Shown piece after piece: positions 33,901-43,184 of a stretch of 64,000 nt of DNA (position 1 is its first letter; every line of letters begins with the position of its first letter). Source of the DNA: Phoma sp. XZ068. Taxonomy: Eukaryota; Ascomycota; Dothideomycetes; Pleosporales; Didymellaceae. A model generated the notes under the pieces. That model was not told the DNA's origin. It saw only the letters and a list, made by a program, of their open reading frames with translations, and did not search any database. A program made the translations under genes and the position numbers. The DNA is taken from NCBI GenBank assembly GCA_004835665.1, contig RBKR01000005.1, positions 806,001 through 870,000 on the forward strand. The letters run 5' to 3'.

Positions 33901-35050
33901 ATATCCTTGCGCAGACGATCAAAGGCGCTAATCGCACCACCAAACAGTGGGAGCATAGGGGCAATCTGACTTAGGACAATAGCACCTGCGGTGTATTAGT
34001 GAAAGTCTGAATGTGAAAGTCCAGGTACTAACCATCAAGAAGGATAAAGGTGACAGTGTAGATTTCTCCAATTGTGTCATTGCCCTTGCCGTCAACAGTG
34101 TCGGCAATTCTTTTACTACCCTGCCAGTACCCAAGTGCGCTGGCTGAGAAGGCAATGAAGTAAAGCAACCCGGCCATTACAGCCGCAGCCATAGCTTTGC
34201 GAATTCCGGCATGGCGAGCGTTTCCCAGATGATCTCGAAACTTCTTTTCAAGCCTCTCGTTAGCACCAAGTGCATGAACAAGGCCAACGTTGCTCAGTGC
34301 CTCTGAGGCGAGTGCACTGGCTGATCCAAAGTACCCTCCGAGGCTGACCGTGTATTTGCCAACGTAGTGACCACCGATCACTGCCATGAGCAGAAATGCC
34401 GGGATCAGGGATACGAGCATCCCTGCGAGTTCGGCGTTCTTGATGAATCCAACGATGTATGCTGTCACACAGAACGAGAGACAGGTCAAGGCAACGCCAA
34501 CCTTCTCGCCTGTCCCACCTTCGATTGCTGAAATATCGCCATTGAGACGTGATGACACTTCTCCTGACTGAAGGTTATCGAAGAATGCGAGGTCTTGTCG
34601 TAAGAGGTTCCTGAGGTAACGGTCTCGAATGCGTTGCGCTAGTCGTTGCGATGCTATATTCCAGCATACAAGGTGGATGTAAATACAAGCAAAACTTGCA
34701 ATAGCAATGTATACGAGGAGGAGGACCTTTTGGTTTATTGATGACATATCTCCAGTACTCCCCGTGCCGGCCTGATTGCTGCAAGTTGCATCGTTTATGT
34801 CGTCGACAAGTTGACCGAAAACGATACCGATAAGTGGAAAAGGAACACCAGCTGCAATAGCAAAAATAGCTCCAGAACAGATGAGTAGCCTGTCGAGCCA
34901 GGTGGGGTTTGCGTAGAAGAGCAGCTGAAGGAAGCCAAGATAGGGCCTTAGGGAAGGCTTCTTGATCGCCATCGTGCCTACGAAACCAACTGGAACTCTG
35001 GTGTTTGGAGGCTCACTCGACGTCGCGAAGTGATGAAGTTTTCCAGACAC
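30984..35050 (-). CDS. ABCB-type full ABC transporter, siderophore export candidate
   Basis: Exons 34033-35050 and 30984-33985, joined across a 47-bp intron, encode 1339 residues in TMD-NBD-TMD-NBD order, the standard layout of MDR-type transporters. NBD1 has Walker A VGLSGSGKST, signature SGGQKQR (preceded by SLI) and Walker B ILILDEAT. NBD2 has Walker A VGPSGAGKST, signature LSGGQRQR and Walker B LLLLDEST. Both H-loops are present (IAHRLST and IAHRLRT). An in-frame ATG at 34971 (MAIKKPSLRP) could be the true start. Members beside siderophore NRPS genes in other ascomycetes are thought to export siderophore or recycle the iron-free form. That function is inferred here from the neighbourhood and a GATA site 230 bp upstream. 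Confidence 0.9.
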
Positions 35051-35279
35051 GCTTGCAGAAGGAATACAAGGGAGCTGTGCCCCATCCTAGGCGCGATGGC
35101 CAAGATCGACATAGTGGGCGGATCCTGTGCATAACGTCAACGGGTATAGTCTCACGTGAAAGCATGCACAGTGGATGTTGGGCCCGCCGTGGGTGGCGCT
35201 CAGTGGTGGAGCGCGCGGACGTGTTGCTCGGAGCGATGCCGGAGATTGACCAGAGCCAGTTAATCAGATTTAGCCAAGG

Positions 35280-35288
35280 ATCAGATAA
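35280..35288 (+). promoter_or_regulatory. SreA-type GATA site ATCAGATAA
   Basis: Perfect consensus 230 bp upstream of the ABC transporter start. An imperfect ATCAGATTT lies 17 bp away. Confidence 0.7.
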
Positions 35289-35347
35289 AAATTTGCTTAA
35301 TTATGTAACAAACGCCCCGCTTTGCACCTTCCCAATCAGAAAGCCGT

Positions 35348-36622
35348 CTAAATTCTAGCTTGAACCACGAGGCCCTCCCGCCTGTCCGCAGTTGGTGACG
35401 ACAGGGCGCTCACTACCTCCCCGGCCCGCAGCGAGATATCCTTTGCCAATGAGCGGCCGCCCTCTGAGTTCGCCGACATCAACCACATACGAGCATCGCC
35501 AACAGCGCCACGCTTGAACTGCACCTCCTCGAAGCTCTCGCCAAGCTGATGACAGCCAAGGACGAGCGTGTTCAAGCTCTGCAGAAGCCCGCTGCTTGAA
35601 AAAGGAGCTGCAGAAGTATCCCTGATGATGACGTTGGCCTTGGAACATGGCTCGGAAGCATCCTTGCCAATGACGAGGCGAAGAGCGTACTCGCCCTTGC
35701 TGGCTACCTGCTTCTCATACGCGCGCATGTATATCGCTTGAATGAGTTCGGAGGCGTCTGTCACTGGCTTTGAGTCGCAAGATGGCTTGGACCAAATCGA
35801 ACACAGACGTGGCTGCTGTAGCTCCTGCTCACCAAGTACCTTTAGTGGTGCGAGGTCTTCGTTCTCTGTTACGACTGTGATGTTGCCAAGGCGAGGGCAT
35901 GACAGCAAGTCATCCAGGATCTCTACCGTCTGTTGGCTCGAGCCAACAATAGCAACGTTCAATCGCGGCTCGAAAGACTGACGAAGCTCATCCCTTCGCG
36001 ACAAGTAGTCGGCCATTGGCATGATCCGCTGTCCAGCAAGGAAATTGACAGTCGTCAGCGAGTCCGTCTTCGCACTGATGTGCTTTCCTGGAGTGGGAGC
36101 AGCAACGTTCTTTGCTCGGACAACGTATGTCTTGCCATTTCCATCTTTAACGGCAACCTTCCAGCTTCTTACTGTGTTGTCTGCGGTTTCCGGGCTCACT
36201 CCGATAACCTCGCTGCCATATCGGACTTGATCCTTGAACTGTTCTGCGCACCACTTCATGTAGTCTTCGAACTCGTCTCGAAGAGGGTTCAATCGGTCGG
36301 AGTTTGCGAATTCGATCAGGCGATTCCGGGCAAGCAAATAGCAGGTGTAGCTAAAGGCTGATCTTGGATTGCGAACGGACGCGAGGTCATAAAGAAAAGG
36401 AGTCTCCATGCGCGACCTAGACAAATGCGTCCCCGAATGCCATGAGAAGGAGCTCTTGCGCTCAAGGAAGAGTACTTTGGACTCGGTACATGCTTCGCGA
36501 TTGGCAATGGCAGTTGCTAGCTGAGCTGCGCTGAATCCAACACAAACGAGATCGTAAAGAGGTGAAGACGAGGGGCTGGAGGTGCTCTCCAGTTGAACAG
36601 AAGGCTGCTGAGTGCTTGACAT
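35348..36622 (-). CDS. Divergent SidA-like N-hydroxylating monooxygenase homologue
   Basis: A single exon encodes 424 residues; characterised fungal SidA enzymes are near 500. Homology to ornithine N5-monooxygenase is clear: SFSWHSGTHLSRSRMETPFLYDLASVRNPRSAF in parts, DEFEDYMKWCAEQF and a closing LRAGEVVSAL. Several key positions differ. The FAD loop reads GFSAAQLA where GxGPA is usual. The NADPH loop reads VGSSQQTVE where GxGQSA is usual. The Lys of FLKDL that binds ornithine is Tyr (FLYDL). The region holding the two substrate Asn residues is shortened. It may hydroxylate another amine, act as a partner, or be inactive. It diverges from the SidF-like gene across 577 bp without perfect GATA sites. 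Confidence 0.7.
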   Translation of the reverse strand: MSSTQQPSVQLESTSSPSSSPLYDLVCVGFSAAQLATAIANREACTESKVLFLERKSSFSWHSGTHLSRSRMETPFLYDLASVRNPRSAFSYTCYLLARNRLIEFANSDRLNPLRDEFEDYMKWCAEQFKDQVRYGSEVIGVSPETADNTVRSWKVAVKDGNGKTYVVRAKNVAAPTPGKHISAKTDSLTTVNFLAGQRIMPMADYLSRRDELRQSFEPRLNVAIVGSSQQTVEILDDLLSCPRLGNITVVTENEDLAPLKVLGEQELQQPRLCSIWSKPSCDSKPVTDASELIQAIYMRAYEKQVASKGEYALRLVIGKDASEPCSKANVIIRDTSAAPFSSSGLLQSLNTLVLGCHQLGESFEEVQFKRGAVGDARMWLMSANSEGGRSLAKDISLRAGEVVSALSSPTADRREGLVVQARI

Positions 36623-37199
36623 GATGATGCCTGGTTGTGATGTTACGAGTTGAGCTCTTGAAACTGTACAACTGGCAGTGATGCCGGCAAAAAGTACTTT
36701 AGAAGCTAGCAGTCACTTGGAAAAAGTTGTGGTACGATCCAGACAGCTCGCAACCCGAATACTGCGTGAGCTCGCGCACTGGCCCAATACACGAGCTATA
36801 CCGGCAAGCTGCTTCATTTGACGAGATGTCACCAATTTTCTAGCGTCGGTGACCAAACGACCAGGATACCAGGATTGCTCAAAACGCTAGAGACGTGGGG
36901 CGGCAACTAGAAGGTGGCTCACTAATTTAGCACCCGCATGGTGCTTTTTTAACCACCCACTCGGAGCTTTCCACCCCAATAGGGCCCTTGCGAGCTTCCC
37001 GGCAACTCGCAAGCTGGTAAGATACACGACTAACACTGAGTAATAGCTGCTGAACCTGGCGCGGTTTAATTCTTTTCCAGACCTCGGCTTCTTTTGACCG
37101 TTACCCTCACTGCCTTCAGACTTCAAGCTGTGGCTGCCTCAATTGCATTGCAGCACTCAGAACAACCTACTTTTCTTCCTTTACAGCTGATTGAGAACA
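36623..37199. promoter_or_regulatory. Divergent promoter of SidA-like and SidF-like genes
   Basis: This 577-bp interval between the two start codons has no perfect ATCWGATAA. Two CCAAT pentamers (near 36783 and 36832) could bind the CCAAT complex, the partner of HapX. This is weak evidence on its own. Confidence 0.35.
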
Positions 37200-38579
37200 A
37201 TGGCGCAACCGCCCAAGACAGTGGATACTGTCCCGGAGCCGTTGATGCTCAAGCTTCCTCACCCGTACCTAACAGCATACACTGTCCAGAATGTGGCACA
37301 ACAAGGCCAGGCCGCCAGCAACCACATCTCGCTCTCCAGAGCAGATAGTAGCAGTGAGGGTATCTCTCCGCCCAGCCAGCTAGACAACGCTTCCATCTCA
37401 TTCAGCGATATTGCATACCCGCTCCAAGATGCAGTACCTCCGAAGGGTGATAACAGCTCCTGGGCACGAGCGCGCAGATCACCTTACCTAACCGTCTCTT
37501 GGACTGGGGAGCGACCTAGTGTTCCACAGCTGTGGCTCATCGCTTATGCATTGGTCTCACTGCATCCTCTAGTCGAGAACTTTCGCGTGGTCTTCGCTGG
37601 CAGAGATTCTCAGATACTAGCTCAGGAGCTCTTCTCTACTGGGCTGTTCCACCCTCACCCAAAGCCTTCCGAGGCATCTTCACCACAAGATGGTTATCTG
37701 CTCTTGCGAGGCGCTTTCTGGCAGGGTGCTGCATCTCCGTTCGGCCCTCGTCCTGTCTGGGCACCACGGCTAGATGCATCAGGCAAGCCAAGAAGTCAAC
37801 AGTATCCAACTTTCCCCTATCAGACAGCACCATCTACGCAGTTTCCGGTCCTACCGCGCCACACGATGCATCCTGTAAGAGAACCGAAACCAGAGCCAGG
37901 TTCGGTTATTTACAGTCGATGGATACCTCATCTGAAGGAGCACTTTACCATGATTGCGCTCGACTACACCAACCCTGACCATCTTAGTCTGTTCAATAAG
38001 TGGCAGAATGACCCACGTGTCGCTGCTGGTTGGAACGAGACCGGGACGTTGGATCAGCATCGCGAGTACCTGCGAAAGTTGCATGAAGATCCCCACGTTC
38101 TGACCATGTTCGCGGCATTTGATGATGTACTCTTTGCATACTTCGAAGTATACTGGGCTATGGTATGTCGATCCAAGACCCGCTCATCTACATACATAAA
38201 CTAACACCTCTGACAGGAAGATCACATGGGTGCTCACTACCGGTCGGAACTTTATGATCGCGGTAGGCACTCACTTGTTGGTGACATCCGTTTCAGAGGC
38301 CCATACCGAGTCTCCGCCTGGTGGTCTGGACTCATGCACTACATGTTCCTTGACGAGCCACGTACCTGGAATCTTGTTGGTGAGCCAGCGGCTACTAGTA
38401 CCACTGTACTGGCGTATGACTTTGCTCACGGTTTTCACGTGGAGAAGCTTATGGACCTGCCACACAAGCGTAGTGCGCTTATGATGGTGAATAGAGAGAA
38501 GTTCTTTACCTTGAGCCCGTTCGTTTGGGACGGCGAGAAGAAGGTTCGACCAAGCCTGGATGCGCTGGCGAAGCTGTAG
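37200..38579 (+). CDS. sidF: SidF-like N5-hydroxyornithine acyltransferase (PTS1)
   Basis: Exons 37200-38162 and 38217-38579, joined across a 54-bp intron, encode 441 residues. The C-terminal half is the IucB/AlcB/RhbD-type acyltransferase domain: FNKWQNDPRVAAGWNE, LFAYFEVYWA, HMGAHYRSELYDRGRH and VGDIRFRGPYRV. The protein ends ALAKL, and AKL is a peroxisomal PTS1 tripeptide. In Aspergillus, SidF transfers anhydromevalonyl from CoA to N5-hydroxyornithine inside peroxisomes, while the related SidL acetylates and is cytosolic. The PTS1 and the linked SidI-like gene favour SidF activity. The start ATG at 37200 is the first in the frame after stops and gives the expected length. Confidence 0.8.
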
Positions 38580-38932
38580 AGTATATTTTGTTTGTCTAGC
38601 TTTGGACAGTTGTAGCACTTCAGCGTTGGGACACCTTACAGCATGTCCTTAATTACACGTATTCATGTTTGCACCTTCAAATAGCCAACTTACTACAGAT
38701 TCTCCGAGTCAACATTCTCGACTCAGGGCCTGTAACACGCCTTACCAGAATGCAATACACAGTTTTCACCACATATCGCAAAACCAGCTTGTGGCTGCAG
38801 GCATCATGTTTGACTGTTGTGCGCTAGCGCTAGAGAGCACACGTCATAGCCTGTATCGGCGCTGTATTATATCAGCCAATGATTGCCTCAAGCCACCGTG
38901 CCTGAGCCGAGCCGGTGGTATGCAGGGCGCGG

Positions 38933-38941
38933 ATCAGATAA
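38933..38941 (+). promoter_or_regulatory. SreA-type GATA site ATCAGATAA
   Basis: Perfect consensus, forming an inverted pair with the site 53 bp downstream. Confidence 0.65.
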
Positions 38942-38985
38942 CCTTAAGTGAGCCTGCTGCCGTGACGACATTCCGAGCAGAAATT

Positions 38986-38994
38986 TTATCAGAT
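38986..38994 (-). promoter_or_regulatory. SreA-type GATA site (reverse strand)
   Basis: TTATCAGAT, the perfect reverse complement of ATCTGATAA. Confidence 0.65.
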
Positions 38995-39183
38995 CCAAGC
39001 CATCCATGACTCGTGTTCACTGCGCCGACTGCACGTATGAGGCGTTCGTAAAGCATTGGCAAATGCAGGGTCACATTTATGGTTTGCATACCGATGGTTA
39101 TGAATGCAACACGCCAACGGCCATGTAGCTTGTGCAAGGGAATATTACCTGGCTGCGGTTAGATAAATTTGAGTGAAGAAAAA

Positions 39184-39192
39184 TTATCAGAT
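39184..39192 (-). promoter_or_regulatory. SreA-type GATA site (reverse strand)
   Basis: Perfect TTATCAGAT, 62 bp from the next site, which is in the opposite orientation. Confidence 0.65.
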
Positions 39193-39245
39193 GGAACGCG
39201 TGCCGCTATGACCAGCAGCTGATGAGGCCTCCCCGCTGAAATCTC

Positions 39246-39254
39246 ATCTGATAA
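39246..39254 (+). promoter_or_regulatory. SreA-type GATA site ATCTGATAA
   Basis: Perfect consensus, about 1.2 kb upstream of the SidI-like start. Confidence 0.65.
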
Positions 39255-39725
39255 CTCCAATGCGGGTTGCTACGTCGAATGGAGGCCTGACCGGGCCGCC
39301 AATAGTGGTGTTTTGAAACGTGCATCGACGTTAGCACTTTCACGGACAAAGTATTATGAAACAGAATTACATGGCCTCATCTATGGAACCCCACGATCAA
39401 TTCAGCAGCTGAAACCAGTGCTGTGGTCATCGAGAGCCTAGAAAAGTCGGAGTAAAAGATGCGCCATGGTTGGCGTGGGGTGCTACAGCAGCATGATGAG
39501 CGCACCAAATCTCATTTCGTGGCTCGTTCTGATCATAACCACCCAATCTCTAATGCAGCACCATGGGAGGGCTGCGAGGGCTGGTCTTGGCGTAATTGTG
39601 GAGTGCTGAGGTAAGTACCGCGGAGTAGGGAGCTAACGCAGCGGGACTTCCTTCGCTATACGGATTGCCCCTGTGATTGAACCCGCATCCTTCGCTCCAC
39701 CAAGCTAATTTGGCCTTTCCCCTCC

Positions 39726-39734
39726 ATCTGATAA
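39726..39734 (+). promoter_or_regulatory. SreA-type GATA site ATCTGATAA
   Basis: Perfect consensus, about 700 bp upstream of the SidI-like start codon. Confidence 0.7.
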
Positions 39735-39804
39735 AAATTTTCGACGCACCATACTCCACAGTACAGCTCACCGATGCCGCAAGGGCTCCATAGTCGCCGA
39801 CATC

Positions 39805-39813
39805 TTATCAGAT
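39805..39813 (-). promoter_or_regulatory. SreA-type GATA site (reverse strand)
   Basis: Perfect TTATCAGAT, about 610 bp upstream of the SidI-like start. It is the nearest site to that gene. Confidence 0.7.
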
Positions 39814-40187
39814 GAGATTGATGTCCGCCCCATGTCCAGTAGTGCAACTGGCGTTAAACCGCGCAATGCGATCATCGGATGCCACCCGTGGCTCTCCATT
39901 GACGCGACGATCTTTTCTCGGCGAGGAAAATTCTGGATGATCATGCCTACAACTTGCTGGTTCGCGCTACGGCACCTGCTAATCGGCGCTGTCCCCAAAT
40001 GAAGTAATGACGAACATGGTGTGCTGAACGGGTCCCAGGATGTTACCTCTAAGCGGGTGCAAACGCACGGAAACAACGCGGCCTACGTACCCTCGGCCTG
40101 CTATGACGGCAAGAAACGCAGTTTTCCTGACGCAGCTATTAGATCCGAGGCATCAGCGAAAAGTTCTCGTTCCTGTCCCCACTGAAT

Positions 40188-40391
40188 ATGGCAAAGATCG
40201 ATACTCCAAGCTTCCAGCAACAGCTCTTTGACAGCTTCTGGACTTTACTGTATACTGTTGCCTCGCTGTCGCTCTGCCTGCTTGCCTTTAGCTACCTCAG
40301 TGAACACTTTATACCCATCATAACAGACACTCCCAAAGCTCTCTTGGCTTTCGAGCGACGAGTTGCTGTTGCGAAGCCTGGATTTGGTTGA
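40188..40391 (+). CDS. Possible small membrane protein or upstream ORF before SidI
   Basis: A 67-codon frame starts with MAKIDTPSF, has one hydrophobic segment (FWTLLYTVASLSLCLLAF) and stops 33 bp before the SidI-like ATG, in the same frame. It could be an upstream ORF in the leader that tunes translation, a real one-pass membrane peptide, or chance. No family was recognised. Confidence 0.2.
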   Translation: MAKIDTPSFQQQLFDSFWTLLYTVASLSLCLLAFSYLSEHFIPIITDTPKALLAFERRVAVAKPGFG

Positions 40392-40424
40392 ATTGCATGG
40401 TGTATCAAGTACCAAGTACCAGCA

Positions 40425-42341
40425 ATGGCACAAATTTACGATCAATCTCGGAATGATGCCCTCCAGCGCTTGAACCAAACTCTCCTACAGATCGATCCAT
40501 ATATTCTCCCGCCATACCCAAACCTCTCGATCGTTTCTGGACCGCTCGACCCTCCCCTCCTGCAGCTGACGCTTTCGCAACTCCTTTCTCAACAGGCCGA
40601 ACGCTATGCGAATAATGAAGCCGTCATAATACCGTGGACGGGTGCGCGGTGGACATACAAGAAGCTCTGGGAGGAATCGAGTTTGCTTGCACGAGCACTG
40701 TTGAAGTATGGCGTTCGTCCAAGAGACAGGATAGGGATCATGAGCGGGAACTGTGAGAAGTACATCGCAGTCTTCTTTGCATGCGCTCGGGTTGGTGCGA
40801 TATGTGTTACGCTAAACAACACATATACACCAATAGAGATGGAGTATGCATTGAAGCACACAAGTAAGTCAAGCCTGCACCACACATGCTGAACTAGACA
40901 GTGCTGAACCTTTCAGGATGTAGCGTTCTCTTTACCACATCAACGATTGCACGCTTCGATAACCGACCACTGCTCGAACGTTTGAAGGACGAAGAACTTC
41001 ACTCAATATTGCCAGACTTGAAGACTGTATGTCTCATTCGCGGCGACGACGATAGCTTTATCAAGTACGATGAGCTCCTTCGTGAAGCGGAGAGTATACC
41101 GGAGCACATCTTGGAGATCTTCGATGGAGTCATCAGTCCCCACGATGTTGCCAATCTTCAATTCACAAGCGGTAGCACTGGTAACCCCAAGGCTGCTATG
41201 TTGACACACTAGTAAATACTCACCTACCTCAAGTCTGTTTGACCTCCGCTAATCCAAGTAGTAACCTCATCAATAACTCGCGCTTCATCGGCGATCGCAT
41301 GGACTTTACAGAGAATGACGTCCTCTGCTGCCCACCCCCTCTCTTCCACTGCTTTGGCCTCACCCTTGGTCTGCTTGCGACTCTGACACATGGTGGCAAG
41401 ATTGTTTTCCCAGAAGAGTCATTTGACCCAGTTGCATGCTCCAAGGCCATATCTGACGAGCGCTGCACTGCGCTCCACGGTGTGCCAGCTATGATGGAAT
41501 CCATCATCAATGTCCCTAAGCCTGACGGGTGGTCCTCAGATCTTCGCACCGGTATCGTTGCAGGAAGTCCTGTCCCTCGCTGGCTCATGGAGCGCATGGT
41601 CAATGAACTCGGCATGTCAGACTTTACATCGAGCTATGGCTTGACTGAAGCGTCACCTACTGTGTTCAATGCGCACACAACCGACTCGCTACATGCGCGG
41701 TTGAACAGTGTCGGCACTGTACTCCCGCACGCTCGAGTCAAGATCGTAGATCATGAGAACCGAGTTCTTCCCATCGGTTACCGCGGCGAGCTCTGCATTG
41801 CCGGGTACCAGCTCTGCAGAGGATACTGGGAGAACCCCGAGAAGACAGCTGAGTTGCTGATTAGAGACGAGCATGGGGAGTTGTGGTTACACACTGGCGA
41901 CGAAGCAATGCTGGATGTCGATGGGTACTGTACCATTACAGGCCGATTCAAGGACATCATCATACGAGGTAGGACCCATTATATAAAATGTTACCGTTCT
42001 CAGCTGATGTGAATTTAGGTGGCGAGAACATCTACCCTCTTGAGATTGAAGAGCGCCTGGTGCAGCATCCATCTATTGCCCGTGCCATCGTTGTCGGTGT
42101 GTCACATCCACGCTATGTTGAGGTACCCACTGCTTTCCTACTGCACGAGGAAGGCACCGAAAAGCCTAGTCTCGAAGCTGTTCAGGCCTGGGTAAGACAG
42201 ATACTAGGCAGGCACAAAGCCCCTGTTCACGTATTCTGGCTTGGTGAGGACTGCGATGGAGAGGTGCCTTTAACGGGCAGCGGAAAGATTAAGAAGTTTG
42301 TCTTGAGAGATATCGCGGAGGGCCTTTTGGCCCAAAAGTGA
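40425..42341 (+). CDS. sidI: SidI-like acyl-CoA ligase (PTS2)
   Basis: Four exons (40425-40863, 40917-41211, 41262-41968, 42019-42341) encode 587 residues. ANL-family motifs in order: FTSGSTGNPKAAMLTH (P-loop), PPPLFHCFGL, SSYGLTEASP, LHTGDEAMLD, GRFKDIIIRGGENIYPLEIE, and a C-terminal GSGKIKK with the catalytic Lys. Introns 2 and 3 join within THYNLINN and RGGEN, both family motifs. Residues 15-23, RLNQTLLQI, match the PTS2 pattern [RK][LVI]x5[HQ][LAI]. In Aspergillus, SidI activates mevalonate as mevalonyl-CoA for siderophores and is imported into peroxisomes by PTS2. Medium-chain acyl-CoA ligases of the same family are the alternative; the neighbouring SidF-like gene favours SidI. Confidence 0.8.
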
Positions 42342-43184
42342 GCGTTGTTTGCCTTTGATCTTCATTTCTGAGGTATGTGGATCGTACCAAGAAGCTGAAC
42401 GTACTGCAGGAGTCGCTTCACCGCGTGCATTCGCAGCTGATCGATATGGCCAGCTTGGTCTATAACAATCACCCACGCCATGCCTTGAAATTCTTATGGC
42501 GAGTAGTATAAAGTTCTATTCTCGAATCTATTTTTAGTTAAGTCACTTATTCCTTGCGTCTGTTGGTTGGCTCATCCGAGATTCGTGCCTCTCGGGCTGC
42601 TCCCTTCGTCGCAATGTTCAACGTGACAAGGACAAAAATTGTCAAGTCCGCAAGTTCAATTCTCTGTCGCTGGCGCATGATTGTGGTCAGTCGCTGCAGA
42701 ATGGGATCATCTAGCCTTAAACAACTATGATGATAATTTAGACGGATATCCTCCCAGATCTAGAGCGGCTGTGATACGATGCTTCGGTTACCAGTTGTAT
42801 ACTACATAAAAACCTCTCTACAACACGCGATTGTTTGATTGTTCCCTGTGAAGTTTGAAAGAAGACTCGTTCGGCTACCCTTGTCAGGCAGTTAAAATAT
42901 AATATCCAAAACCCAGCCTGTGCCCACTTCGCAGAGCCACACGCGCTGAGCAATCCCGCTCGAGCGACATTGAATCCTTGAACGCCGTGCTATTAGATAA
43001 CTCTCCACCGCCCACTTTTCCTTTCCATCATGCTCAAGTCTTCGATGGTCTGAAGGCATAAACCTAGGGTTCCACCACACTTCAGATCAGCCGCCTTCAA
43101 GTAAAGCTTTCAAGACCCCCGTCATCTCATGTCGCCAGCCCTGTTGCCATCTATTTCTTAGGTCTCCCCCCCACAACAAGACCT
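42342..43184. other. Intergenic, right border of the siderophore cluster
   Basis: This 843-bp, AT-richer stretch lies between the convergent SidI-like and RSC9-like genes. No gene or repeat was recognised. Confidence 0.35.

Larger units (their letters stand above)
38580..40424. promoter_or_regulatory. Long SidI promoter region with six iron-repressor GATA sites
   Basis: This 1.85-kb region lies between the SidF-like and SidI-like genes. Six perfect ATCWGATAA sites occur in either orientation, in pairs 53, 62 and 79 bp apart. A 67-codon frame at 40188-40391 is described separately. No other coding content was recognised. Confidence 0.65.
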
